DNA of 64,000 bases from Quinella sp. 2Q5 (GTDB lineage: Bacteria; Bacillota; Negativicutes; Selenomonadales; Selenomonadaceae): the NCBI GenBank assembly GCA_015206785.1, contig JADEZQ010000004.1:1-64000 (forward strand). The letters are read 5' to 3'. The translations under genes and the position numbers were made by a program. The notes under the pieces were generated by a model that did not search any database, had not been told where the DNA came from, and saw only the letters and a list, made by a program, of their open reading frames with translations. How positions within the stretch are numbered: the stretch's first letter is position 1; each line of letters starts with the position of its first letter. Below, piece after piece: positions 8,838-17,694 of this stretch.

Positions 8838-9776
8838 ATGGCAAAGTTTAAAGGTGTTCGCGAGGCCTTCGCCGCCGCGCTGACTGATTTGGCAGTTGAG
8901 GGCAAGGACGTCTATGGCGTCTTCCCAGATTCCTTGAGCGCAATGCGTGCCATCGCCTTCGGCGAAAAATTTCCCGAACGCTACGTGGAATGCGGCATCG
9001 CTGAGCAGTGTGCAGTTGACGTGGCGGCGGGCATGGCGACTACGGGCGCGATTCCTTTCGTCGGTAGCTACGCGGGATTTTTGACGATGCGTGCCGGTGA
9101 ACAAATGCGCACCTTCGTCGGCTACACCGAACTGAACGTCAAGTTCGCGGGCTTCAACGCGGGTTGCATGGGCGGCGAACGCGAAGGCGTCACTCACCAA
9201 TTCTACGAGGACATTGCCTTCGTCAGCTCGTTGCCGAACTTCAAAATCTTTACGCCCGCCGACGGCAACCAGATGTACCACGCAGTTAAAATCGCCGCGG
9301 ATATCGTCGGACCCGTCTATCTGCGCGGCGGCTCCGGCAAGGAACCGACCGTCTTCCCCGAAGACGCGCCGTTCTCGCCCGACGGCATTACCGTCTGCAA
9401 AGACTACGGCACCGACGCCGTCATTCTCTCCTGCGGACACGTGCTTGACCGCGTCATCGCCGCCGCAGATTTGCTCAAGGCTCAAGGTATCAACGTCACC
9501 GCCGCGGACATCAATATCCTTTACGGCGACAACCCTGCAAAAATTCTCGAAGTCATGGCGAAGACCAATCTCGTCGTCACGGTTGAAGACCACAACATCA
9601 ACGGCGGGCTCGGCTCATACATCAGCCGCCTCGCAACGGAAAATCGTCCCGTCCGCGTCAAACGCATCGCCTTGGAAGATTATTCCGAATCGGGTGCCGC
9701 CAAAGACCTCGGCGACAAAGAAGGCTTCAGCCCCGAAAACATCTGCGCAGTCGTCGCCAAAACCCTCGGCAAGTGA
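8838..9776 (+). CDS. Transketolase, C-terminal subunit (second pair)
   Basis: This 312-aa protein is the partner of the gene just upstream, with one base between them. The catalytic glutamate lies in ECGIAEQCAVDVAAGMA and the C-terminal domain in TVEDHNINGGLGSYIS. Its operon partners (oxidoreductase, TRAP transporter) suggest a dedicated substrate. Split transketolases of this kind act in D-apiose catabolism in other bacteria, but no apiose isomerase or kinase is seen here. Confidence 0.9.
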   Translation: MAKFKGVREAFAAALTDLAVEGKDVYGVFPDSLSAMRAIAFGEKFPERYVECGIAEQCAVDVAAGMATTGAIPFVGSYAGFLTMRAGEQMRTFVGYTELNVKFAGFNAGCMGGEREGVTHQFYEDIAFVSSLPNFKIFTPADGNQMYHAVKIAADIVGPVYLRGGSGKEPTVFPEDAPFSPDGITVCKDYGTDAVILSCGHVLDRVIAAADLLKAQGINVTAADINILYGDNPAKILEVMAKTNLVVTVEDHNINGGLGSYISRLATENRPVRVKRIALEDYSESGAAKDLGDKEGFSPENICAVVAKTLGK

Positions 9777-9791
9777 AAGGAGTTCTGTTCA

Positions 9792-10658
9792 ATGTCTAAG
9801 ATCAAAGTTGCAGTTATCGGCGCGGGCGGAAAGATGGGTACGCGCACTTCCAACAACCTCGTCACCAAGTTCGCCGACAAATTCGATGTCAAGCTTGTCG
9901 AGACGTTCCCGCCTGCCGTCGAACGCATCGAGAAGGAACGCGGTCTCAAAGTCACGCCCGTCAAAGAAGCTCTTGACTTCGCGGACGTGGTTATCTTCGC
10001 CGTGCCCGACACGCTCATCAAGAAGCTGTCCGCCGAATACGTTCCGCAGCTCAAGCCCGGCACCGTCTTCCTGATCCTCGACCCCGCCGCCGCCGTCGCC
10101 AAAGAACTCACCCTGCGCGACGATTGCACCTTCGGCGTTGCCCATCCGTGTCACCCGTCCTATTTCAAGTGGCAGAAGGAAGAGGAAGCTTACCTTGACC
10201 GTTTCGGCGGAGAAGGCGGTCATCAGGATATCGTCATGTCCAAAATCTGCGGCGACGACGACAAGTTTGCGCTCGCTCAGGAAACCGCCCGTTGCATGTA
10301 TCGCGCGGACAAAGCCTTCGTTATGACCAGCGAACAAATTGCCTTCCTTGAGCCGACGCTCGTCGAAGTGCTCGGTGCCAGCTGTCTGTATGCTATGGCG
10401 GAGACCGTCAACGAAGCCGAAAAGCGCGGCATCCCCCGCGAAGCGGCGGTATCGTTCTTGACGGGGCACATCTTCAACTTGACGGCAAACTTCCTCGGCT
10501 ATCTGCCCGGCAATCCGCCCGTCTCCGACGCCTGCAAAGTCGCCATTGGTCTGGGCAACAAGCTCGTCCTGCGCGACGACTGGAAGAAGATCTGGGACGA
10601 CGACACCTTGAACAAAGTTATCGCCACGATGCTTCACCCCGACAACCCGCAAATTTAA
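9792..10658 (+). CDS. NAD(P)-dependent oxidoreductase, 6-phosphogluconate-dehydrogenase-like (ApnO-like)
   Basis: This 288-aa protein opens with a Rossmann motif, VAVIGAGGKMGTRTSNN, then has FADVVIFAVPDT and a conserved GVAHPCHPSYF. The all-helical second half (VEVLGASCLYAMAE; REAAVSFLTGH) fits the phosphogluconate dehydrogenase C-terminal type. That family includes D-apionate oxidoisomerase (ApnO) and other beta-hydroxyacid oxidoreductases. Family membership is clear from the fold motifs; the substrate is inferred only from context: two transketolase subunits upstream and a DctPQM importer downstream. ATG has an AAAGGAG site. Confidence 0.7.
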   Translation: MSKIKVAVIGAGGKMGTRTSNNLVTKFADKFDVKLVETFPPAVERIEKERGLKVTPVKEALDFADVVIFAVPDTLIKKLSAEYVPQLKPGTVFLILDPAAAVAKELTLRDDCTFGVAHPCHPSYFKWQKEEEAYLDRFGGEGGHQDIVMSKICGDDDKFALAQETARCMYRADKAFVMTSEQIAFLEPTLVEVLGASCLYAMAETVNEAEKRGIPREAAVSFLTGHIFNLTANFLGYLPGNPPVSDACKVAIGLGNKLVLRDDWKKIWDDDTLNKVIATMLHPDNPQI

Positions 10659-10679
10659 TCGACCTTAGGAGTGTTTACC

Positions 10680-11756
10680 ATGACGAAAAAATTTCTCGCC
10701 CTGCTGATGGGCATACTGATGACGTTGACTTTGACGGCGTGCGGCGGCGGCGGCGATAAACCCGCTGATAAACCTGCCGACAAACCTGCCGCTTCGACCG
10801 ACAAGAAGGAAACCGGTCTGCTCGGTAAGGCGGACGCCGAAAAGCACCTCAAGGTTGGCACGACCACCGCGCCCGACGGGCACTACGTCCTTGGTCTCGT
10901 CGAAATGCAGAAGAAGCTTGAAGAACTCAGCGGCGGCAAGATGACCCTCGACATTTACCCGAACAGCGCACTCGGCGGCGAAAGCGACATGATGGACGCC
11001 GTCAGCACCGGCACGCAGGACATGGTTTTGAGCTCGACCGGTCCTATCTCGTCGTTCTCCACTGCAACCAAACGTTGGAGCACCCTCGACCTGCCGTATC
11101 TGTTCAAAGACCGCGAACAGGCTTACAAAGTTCTTGACGGCGACATCGGCAAAAAGCTCCTCGAAGACTTCAACGGCACCGGCGTCAAGGCTATCGGCTT
11201 CTGGGAAAACGGCTTCCGCGAACTGACCAACAACAAAAAGGAAGTCAAAACCCCCGCAGACCTTGCAGGCATGAAGATCCGCACGATGGAAAACCCCGTT
11301 CACATGGCGACATACACGCAGCTCGGTGCCACGCCGACTGCTATGGCTTGGGGTGAAATTTTCTCCGCTCTCCAGCAAGGCACCGTTGACGGGCAGGAAA
11401 ATCCGCTCGCCATCATCCTCACCGCAAAAGTCTACGAAGTGCAAAAGTATCTCAGCATGATCGACCTGTTCTACAGCCCGTGCGTCCTCATGATCAACGA
11501 AGACATCTACAACGGTTTCACCGACGAGCAGAAGAAATGGTTCGACGAGGCAGCCGAATATGGCAAGCAACAGGAACGCAAAATCTCCCAGGAAATCGAC
11601 TCCAAAGCCCGCGCCGAAATGGAAAAGCAAGGCGTCACCTTCACCGACGTGAACAAGGACGAATGGGTTAAGGCAGCTATGCCCGTCTACGAGAACACTT
11701 CCATCGGCATCGACAACGAACTTCTCGCGCAGATTCGCTCTGAAACCGGCAACTGA
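10680..11756 (+). CDS. dctP: TRAP transporter substrate-binding lipoprotein, DctP family
   Basis: This 358-aa protein has a lipoprotein signal, MTKKFLALLMGILMTLTLTAC, with lipobox LTAC. A short linker with a DKPA repeat follows, and then the DctP fold (LGGESDMMDAV, RELTNNKKEVKTPADLAGMKIR, ATPTAMAWGEIFSALQQG). It captures a carboxylate, probably a sugar acid, outside the membrane and passes it to DctQM just downstream. The ATG at 10680 is chosen because AGGAG lies eight bases before it. Confidence 0.92.
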   Translation: MTKKFLALLMGILMTLTLTACGGGGDKPADKPADKPAASTDKKETGLLGKADAEKHLKVGTTTAPDGHYVLGLVEMQKKLEELSGGKMTLDIYPNSALGGESDMMDAVSTGTQDMVLSSTGPISSFSTATKRWSTLDLPYLFKDREQAYKVLDGDIGKKLLEDFNGTGVKAIGFWENGFRELTNNKKEVKTPADLAGMKIRTMENPVHMATYTQLGATPTAMAWGEIFSALQQGTVDGQENPLAIILTAKVYEVQKYLSMIDLFYSPCVLMINEDIYNGFTDEQKKWFDEAAEYGKQQERKISQEIDSKARAEMEKQGVTFTDVNKDEWVKAAMPVYENTSIGIDNELLAQIRSETGN

Positions 11757-11786
11757 TTCGGTCGGCAATCGACGGGAAGTGAAACT

Positions 11787-12275
11787 ATGCAAAAAGCAGT
11801 TAACGGCTTCGCTAAGTTCGTCGAAATTGTTCTGGTTATCCTGATGGCGTTCATGGTTCTGGTAGTCTTTCTGGCAACGGTCGGACGATACACGCAGGCG
11901 TTCTCAATCCCGTGGAGCGAAGAATTTGCGCGCTATTGCATGGTCGCCATCGTCTATCTGGGGCTGATGCTCGCCTCACTGACCAAGCAACATTTCGTCG
12001 TTGAACTGGTGCCGCTCATCTTCAAGAACAACCCCGCCGTCATCAAGGCTTGCAACATCATCGTCACCATATTGCTCGACGGCTTCGCGATCTTCATGGC
12101 AAAATACGGCTGGCTCGTCGTCAGCAAAATGCTCAACCAGGGCAAGCTTAGCCCGATGTTGAATCTGCCGCTCGGTATGGTCTATCTGCTCGTGCCCGTG
12201 GGAATCGTCCTTATGGCAGTATTCTACACCTACCGAATGTATCTGGACATGACCGGCAAGGAGGTGGCTCGCTGA
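11787..12275 (+). CDS. dctQ: TRAP transporter small permease, DctQ
   Basis: This 162-aa membrane protein has four predicted TM segments and the family motif WSEEFARYCMVAIVYLG after the first helix pair. It bridges the binding protein and the large permease. Its TGA touches the ATG of dctM directly, so the two are translationally linked. Confidence 0.92.
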   Translation: MQKAVNGFAKFVEIVLVILMAFMVLVVFLATVGRYTQAFSIPWSEEFARYCMVAIVYLGLMLASLTKQHFVVELVPLIFKNNPAVIKACNIIVTILLDGFAIFMAKYGWLVVSKMLNQGKLSPMLNLPLGMVYLLVPVGIVLMAVFYTYRMYLDMTGKEVAR

Positions 12276-13553
12276 ATGGAAGCTGCAGGAATTTTGTTCT
12301 CGGTGCTGTTCGTCTTCCTGTTCCTCGGCGTGCCAATCGCCATCAGCCTGGGCATCGCGGCGGCATTGACTATGGTCATCACCAGCAACCCGCAGTACCT
12401 GGCGTCCGTGCCGACGCGCATGTTCACACAGCTCGACTCCTTCACGCTTATGGCGGTGCCGTTCTTCATTCTGGCGGGCAACATCATGGCTTCGGGCGGC
12501 ATAAGCGACAGGCTCATCGGGTTCTTCGCGCTGATCCTCAAGCAACTGCCGGGGCGGCTCTCTTGCATATCGGTCGTGGCGTCGGGTTTCTTCGGTGCAA
12601 TCTCCGGCTCCAACCCCGCAACCGTCGCGGCTATCGGCGGCATTACCGCTCCGAAGATGATGGAACGCGGCTATCCCAAAGACGTGACTGCGGCTATCGC
12701 GGCGTCGTCGGGCACCCTCGGCGTCATTATCCCGCCGTCAATCGGCATGGTCACCTACGCCGTCACCGCGGGCGTCTCCGTCACGGCAATCTTCCTCGCC
12801 GGCTGGGTGCCTGGCATAATGCTTATCCTCGGATTGTGCATCGCCAATATGATCATGTGCAACAAGTACGACTCGCCCGACAAGACCGCTTATCCCGCGT
12901 CGGAATACATCGCCAAGTTCAAGGACGCCTTCCTCGCTCTGCTCATGCCCGTGATAATTTTGGGCGGCATCTATTCGGGCGTCTTCACCCCGACCGAATC
13001 CGCGTCAGTCGCCTGTGTCTACTCGCTCATCGTCTCTTGCTTCGTGTTCAAGGAAATCGACGGCAAGAAGTTGTACAAAATCTTCGCGGACAGCTGCGTC
13101 AGCTCCGCCGTCGTCATGTTCATCATCAGCATGAGCGCGCCTTTCAGCTGGTTTATGACCACGGAGAATATCCCGACCATCCTGTCCACGACGATTATGA
13201 CCGCCTTCTCCAGCAAGTACGTCATCCTCTTCGCAATGAACCTGTTGCTACTGTTCCTCGGTTGCTTCCTGGAAACGCAGTCGATTATCCTGCTCGTTAC
13301 GCCGATCCTCCTGCCGATTGCCGTCGCCCTCGGCGTCGACCCCATCGTCCTCGGGCTCATCATCATCGTCAATACATCAATCGGCATGATCACCCCGCCA
13401 ATGGCAGTCAACCTCTTCGTCGCCAGCGGCATTACAAAAGTTTCAATAGGTGCGGTGTCAAAAACCATCTTGCCATACCTAATCCTTGAGTTCCTGATTC
13501 TGCTCGCCTACATGTACATTCCGATAATCTTCGGCTTCTCGGTTCTGCTATAG
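12276..13553 (+). CDS. dctM: TRAP transporter large permease, DctM
   Basis: This 425-aa protein with about twelve hydrophobic segments is the ion-coupled transport subunit. It shows typical DctM stretches: LMAVPFFILAGNIMA, SGFFGAISGSNPATVAAIG and FTPTESASVA. It works with DctP and DctQ immediately upstream. Its TAG overlaps the GTG start of the ABC ATPase that follows, which ties transport to a gene of quite different type. Confidence 0.93.
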   Translation: MEAAGILFSVLFVFLFLGVPIAISLGIAAALTMVITSNPQYLASVPTRMFTQLDSFTLMAVPFFILAGNIMASGGISDRLIGFFALILKQLPGRLSCISVVASGFFGAISGSNPATVAAIGGITAPKMMERGYPKDVTAAIAASSGTLGVIIPPSIGMVTYAVTAGVSVTAIFLAGWVPGIMLILGLCIANMIMCNKYDSPDKTAYPASEYIAKFKDAFLALLMPVIILGGIYSGVFTPTESASVACVYSLIVSCFVFKEIDGKKLYKIFADSCVSSAVVMFIISMSAPFSWFMTTENIPTILSTTIMTAFSSKYVILFAMNLLLLFLGCFLETQSIILLVTPILLPIAVALGVDPIVLGLIIIVNTSIGMITPPMAVNLFVASGITKVSIGAVSKTILPYLILEFLILLAYMYIPIIFGFSVLL

Positions 13554-14929
13554 TGAACGACTTCGCAATTAAGGCGGAAAATCTCGCCAAGGTCTACAGA
13601 ATTTACGAGCGGGACATCGACAGGCTCAAGGAAACGTTTCACCCCTTCGGCAAGAAATACAGCCGCGACTTCTACGCACTGCGCGACGTGTCGTTTGAGA
13701 TCGGTCGCGGCGAAAACGTCGGGCTCGTCGGCAAAAACGGCGCGGGCAAGTCCACGCTGCTCAAGATCATTACGGGCGTCCTCACACCTTCGAGCGGCAC
13801 CATCGAAGTCAACGGTCGCATTGCCTCGTTGCTTGAGCTCGGCGCGGGCTTCAATCCCGAACTTACCGGCGTGGAAAATATTTACATGAACGGGCTGTTG
13901 ATGGGGCAATCACGCGCGGTTATGGAAACGAAGGTCGACGACATCATTGCCTTCGCGGATATCGGCGACTTCGTCAATCAGCCAGTCAAAACTTATTCGT
14001 CGGGAATGTTCGCGCGGCTCGCCTTCGCCGTCAATGCCTTCGTCGAACCCGATATCCTCATCATCGACGAGGCGTTGAGCGTCGGCGACGCCTTTTTCCA
14101 GAGCAAATGCATCGACAAAATGCGCACTATGATTGACGGCGGAGTCACTGTCCTCTTCGTCAGCCACGACACCTTCGCCGTCAAGAATCTCTGTCGACGC
14201 GCCTTCCTCATGCAGAGCGGACGAATCGTCATGGACGGCACCGCCCGTGAAGTCGTCGAGACATATCGCAACCAACAGATTGACGCTCGCCGCGATTATG
14301 AGCCGACCAAGTCCGCCGCGCTGGAAGACTTCCTCGACACTATCAAACGTCACCAATCAAATGAACCCGCCGACGCCACGCCGCTTCCAATTTCGTCGGC
14401 GGATTTATTGCGCGGCAAAAGCTCCTTCGACAAGAACGCCGCCTATCAACGCACCGGCAACGGTCGCGCCGAATTTATCAACGTGCAACTGCTCGACACG
14501 ACCGGTCGCCCCGTCACCGAAGTCGTCTTCGGCAATGATGTCGTCTTGCGCATGGTCATCAAGTTCAACGACGACGTCGACTGCCTCGGCTTCGGCTACC
14601 ACATCCGCAACGCAACCGGCATCGATCTCGTTTACACCGATTCCCGATTCGACGGCATGAAGGTCATCACCGACGCCAAGCGTCAAGAAATTTTCGCGGT
14701 GGATTGGCGGTTCAATGTCGCCCTTCGCCAGGAACTCTACGACATCGCCTGCGTCATCTCCATTCCCGTCGAAGAGACCATGAACTTCCCCGAAGTTTGC
14801 GACTTCGTGCCGTGCGCCGTGCAATTCAACGTCGTCAGCCCCAATCCGTATATGAATCTCGGCGGCGGCTACGTCCACTGGCACAACGATTTGACCATCA
14901 CAAAAATTGACGGAGGTATCGACGCATGA
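13553..14929 (+). CDS. ABC transporter ATP-binding protein, polysaccharide-export (Wzt/TagH) type
   Basis: This 458-aa protein has an ATPase domain at about 1-245 with Walker A GKNGAGKST, signature YSSGMFARLAFA, Walker B DILIIDEALSVGD and switch SHD. The family trait ELGAGFNPELTG is present. Residues 290-458 form a Wzt-C-like beta domain that would recognise a glycan end. It starts with GTG inside the dctM stop, without a clear ribosome site, and ends in ATGA overlap with the radical SAM gene. No Wzm-type permease is found in the window, so the membrane partner must lie elsewhere, or the ATPase has another role. Confidence 0.88.
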   Translation: MNDFAIKAENLAKVYRIYERDIDRLKETFHPFGKKYSRDFYALRDVSFEIGRGENVGLVGKNGAGKSTLLKIITGVLTPSSGTIEVNGRIASLLELGAGFNPELTGVENIYMNGLLMGQSRAVMETKVDDIIAFADIGDFVNQPVKTYSSGMFARLAFAVNAFVEPDILIIDEALSVGDAFFQSKCIDKMRTMIDGGVTVLFVSHDTFAVKNLCRRAFLMQSGRIVMDGTAREVVETYRNQQIDARRDYEPTKSAALEDFLDTIKRHQSNEPADATPLPISSADLLRGKSSFDKNAAYQRTGNGRAEFINVQLLDTTGRPVTEVVFGNDVVLRMVIKFNDDVDCLGFGYHIRNATGIDLVYTDSRFDGMKVITDAKRQEIFAVDWRFNVALRQELYDIACVISIPVEETMNFPEVCDFVPCAVQFNVVSPNPYMNLGGGYVHWHNDLTITKIDGGIDA

Positions 14930-16530
14930 CGTTGCTCTCGACTTTGACCAAGCTCCTCAACAAAACGCCACCGTCCGACGACTCTGATTTTGACAGGCTG
15001 TGCGTCGCCAACTCGTTGCTCTTCGACGCGGACTGGTATCGGCAATCTTACGGTTTCGGCGAATATCTGGATGCCGCCGCTCACTATCTGCACGTCGGCT
15101 GGCGCGAAGGCAAGGACCCTTCCGAAAATTTTTCCACCGCCGATTATCTCGCCGCCAATCCCGACGTCAAATCCGCCGACATGAATCCGCTGGTGCATTT
15201 CGAACGCTTTGGTCGGCGCGAAGGTCGTTGGCGTGAACAGATTGAACGCGCCCTGCCGAAAATTTTATCGCGACACCCCGAATGTCGTGCGCAGTTGAAT
15301 CGCGGACTGCTTCGTCTGCGCATAACCAACGCCTGCAACGCCAAGTGCCGTTACTGCGGCGTGCGCTGCACCTTCGGCGACGAGGCAACCCACGCTATGG
15401 AGCCGAGCTGGTACTACGAACTTTGCCGGCCGCTCTACGACAACATCGGCATCGTCCTCATCACCGGCGGCGACGCCTTCTTCGCCAAGGAAAGCCTCAA
15501 CTACATGCGCTTCATGAGCACGAACTATCCGCGAATCACGCTGATGACTGAGTCGAACGGAATCGCCTTCAACGACAAATTTCAACAGCTCGCCGCCGAT
15601 AATCTGTTCAAGACGCATTTCTCCGTGAACGCTTCCAATGTCGACGTCTTCGCGCGGAGTTGTTGGGACGCTGACGACGGCGACGCCGCTCGAAAAATTT
15701 TTCCGGTCATGCTCAAGAATATCCGCCGCTACGTCGAACGCCTCGCCGCCGAAGACAAGCTCTGCTTCGCGCCCGATCTGTCGATGGTCATCAACCGCGA
15801 CAACGCCGACGACATCTTGAACTTCGTCAAACTCGCGCTCGACCTTCACGCCGGCTTTATCGTCTTCTACTTCGACTACACCGAAAACGACATGAACGCC
15901 GAACACTTCACCAACCCCGACGCCGCTCGTCCGGCAATGAAGACGCTAATGGAGTTGGAACGCGTGCTCGCCGAAAAAGTTCTCGTCTACTTCCGTCTGT
16001 GGTTGCCGACTGCCGAGGCCGCGACCCTCCAGCAGGAAGTTGAGTCCATCCCGATTGCCGAGCTTCGCGCTAAATACGCCGACATCCTCCGCAAGGCAGC
16101 CGACCGTTCAGTTATGGGCGAACTAAAGCGGCGCAACGAACTTCGCCGCGCCGCCGGCAAATATGAACTGTCCATCGTCGACGACATCTCGCCGAGCCTG
16201 CACCTGAAACCCGACGCCGACCGAGAAATTTGTTTCGCGCCGTGGAATGAAATCGATCTTTATCCCGACGGGCGGCTGGACTTCTGCGGTTGGTTTGAGC
16301 CGACGCTCAATATCCACAACTTCATCGAGCGCGGTGCCGACGGTCGTGACTTCGTCGACTGGTCGCGCGTGCTCAACTCCTTCGAGTACGCCTCAGCACG
16401 CTACAGAATTCTTCGCGACGACTGGCGCGGTTGCCAGATGTGTTGCCCGATGAATTCCGCCAAAAATCCAATGGAACCCGTCACCAAGTACAACGTCGAC
16501 CGCCTCAGCCGAGGTGCGCCTTCATCTTGA
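14926..16530 (+). CDS. Radical SAM/SPASM-like protein with N-terminal glycosyltransferase-associated repeat
   Basis: This 534-aa protein has two parts. Residues 20-105 carry a motif seen beside glycosyltransferases (FDADWYRQSY, HVGWREGKDPS, AANPDV, PLVHFERFGRREGR). Residues 125-330 form a radical SAM core with CNAKCRYC (C137, C141, C144). A C-terminal cysteine set (CFAPWNEIDLYPDG, CGWF, CQMCC) looks like a SPASM/twitch auxiliary cluster. It therefore probably performs a radical modification on a peptide or glycan. Coupling to a Wzt-type ATPase suggests surface polysaccharide work, which is inference. The last 26 bases overlap the convergent GH3 gene. Confidence 0.82.
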   Translation: MTLLSTLTKLLNKTPPSDDSDFDRLCVANSLLFDADWYRQSYGFGEYLDAAAHYLHVGWREGKDPSENFSTADYLAANPDVKSADMNPLVHFERFGRREGRWREQIERALPKILSRHPECRAQLNRGLLRLRITNACNAKCRYCGVRCTFGDEATHAMEPSWYYELCRPLYDNIGIVLITGGDAFFAKESLNYMRFMSTNYPRITLMTESNGIAFNDKFQQLAADNLFKTHFSVNASNVDVFARSCWDADDGDAARKIFPVMLKNIRRYVERLAAEDKLCFAPDLSMVINRDNADDILNFVKLALDLHAGFIVFYFDYTENDMNAEHFTNPDAARPAMKTLMELERVLAEKVLVYFRLWLPTAEAATLQQEVESIPIAELRAKYADILRKAADRSVMGELKRRNELRRAAGKYELSIVDDISPSLHLKPDADREICFAPWNEIDLYPDGRLDFCGWFEPTLNIHNFIERGADGRDFVDWSRVLNSFEYASARYRILRDDWRGCQMCCPMNSAKNPMEPVTKYNVDRLSRGAPSS

Positions 16531-17605
16531 GGATACGCCGAACCGATTCATCAATCCGCGCTTCAGAAATTTCGCCGCGGCGCACCGCCTCCAATATCGC
16601 GTTGTAAACAATCCGCTGGCTCTCGTAGTTATGGCAGACAAGCGCAACGTCTCCGCCGGCTTGAACCAATTGCACGCCGATTGAACCCAAATCGGTGTGA
16701 TTTTTTATTGCGCCCATCTCCAAATCGTCCGTGACGACCACGCCGCCAAAGCCGAGCTCCCCGCGCAACAGACCGTCAATGACGGCGGGCGACAGGCTCG
16801 CGGAGTTTTCGGCGTCAAGCGCGGCGTACTTCAAGTGCCCGATCATCACCGCGAACGTCGAGTTGTCGTACCCGTGAATGATTCGCGCGAACGGCGGCAG
16901 GTCCTCGGCGTCCAAAACTGCGCGGCTGTCCTCCACCAACGAAACTTCCTTGTGCGGATCAATCTTGCTCTTGCCGATGCCGGGGAAGTGCTTGAGCGTG
17001 TAAAGAAAATTCTTCGACTCGTAGCCCTGCGCGGCGGCGTCAACAAAATTCGCGACCATCTGCGCGTCACTGCCGAACGAGCGCGTGTCTTTGCTACCGA
17101 CGTCCGCCACCGGCGCAAAGTTGATGTTCACGCCGATTGACCGCAGAAGCTCCGCGTTGTATTCCGCCCAATATTTCGCGACCGAGCTGTCGCCTTCAAG
17201 ACCGATTGCCTCTTGCGACGGTGCCGGCTCCAGAAAATTTTTGCCGCGAGCAACGCGTCCGCCCTCCTCGTCCAGCGCGATGAGCAGCGGAATTTTTTGA
17301 TTCGCCTGCAACGCCGCGGTCAACGCCTTCGCCTGCGCAACCGACTCAAGGTTTCTGTCGAACAATATCACGCCGCCGACTCGGCACGTCTCCAACATGT
17401 AACGGATGTCGTCGTTGAACTCCGTGCCGTAAAAACCGATCATCATCATCTGCCCAACTTTGTCTTCGAGCGGCATGGATTTGATTTGCTCTTCAATCGG
17501 GTCAATCGGCGCGGGCAACACTTCCGCCGTCGATTTCTCCTCGCCCAGACACCCGCAGACCGCCAGCGTCACCAGCAACGTCACCATCAGCTTGAAAATC
17601 CTCAA
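16505..17605 (-). CDS. Glycoside hydrolase family 3 lipoprotein, beta-N-acetylhexosaminidase (NagZ-like)
   Basis: This 366-aa protein with an N-terminal signal ending near VCGC is probably a lipoprotein. The GH3 motifs are complete: LIALDEEGGRVAR, the acid/base loop KHFPGIGKSKIDPH, and the nucleophile aspartate in VVTDDLEMGAI. NagZ-type enzymes remove GlcNAc from peptidoglycan fragments; lipid-anchored forms act outside the inner membrane. The start appears to be TTG at 17603-17605 with GGAG nine bases upstream. It is convergent with the radical SAM gene and overlaps it. Confidence 0.85.
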   Translation of the reverse strand: MRIFKLMVTLLVTLAVCGCLGEEKSTAEVLPAPIDPIEEQIKSMPLEDKVGQMMMIGFYGTEFNDDIRYMLETCRVGGVILFDRNLESVAQAKALTAALQANQKIPLLIALDEEGGRVARGKNFLEPAPSQEAIGLEGDSSVAKYWAEYNAELLRSIGVNINFAPVADVGSKDTRSFGSDAQMVANFVDAAAQGYESKNFLYTLKHFPGIGKSKIDPHKEVSLVEDSRAVLDAEDLPPFARIIHGYDNSTFAVMIGHLKYAALDAENSASLSPAVIDGLLRGELGFGGVVVTDDLEMGAIKNHTDLGSIGVQLVQAGGDVALVCHNYESQRIVYNAILEAVRRGEISEARIDESVRRILKMKAHLG

Positions 17606-17650
17606 AATAATCGTCTCCTTTCCGCGTGGGATTCTATACGATTCCCCGCC

Positions 17651-17679
17651 AAAAAAAAAGCCCCCGCCGAACGGGAGCC
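17651..17679 (-). terminator. Intrinsic terminator of the ula operon
   Basis: On the minus strand GCTCCCG and CGGGGGC form a seven-pair stem around the loop TTCGG, followed by nine T. It lies 15 bases after the stop of the TAXI gene. Confidence 0.85.
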
Positions 17680-17694
17680 GAGTTGAAGCCGCGG

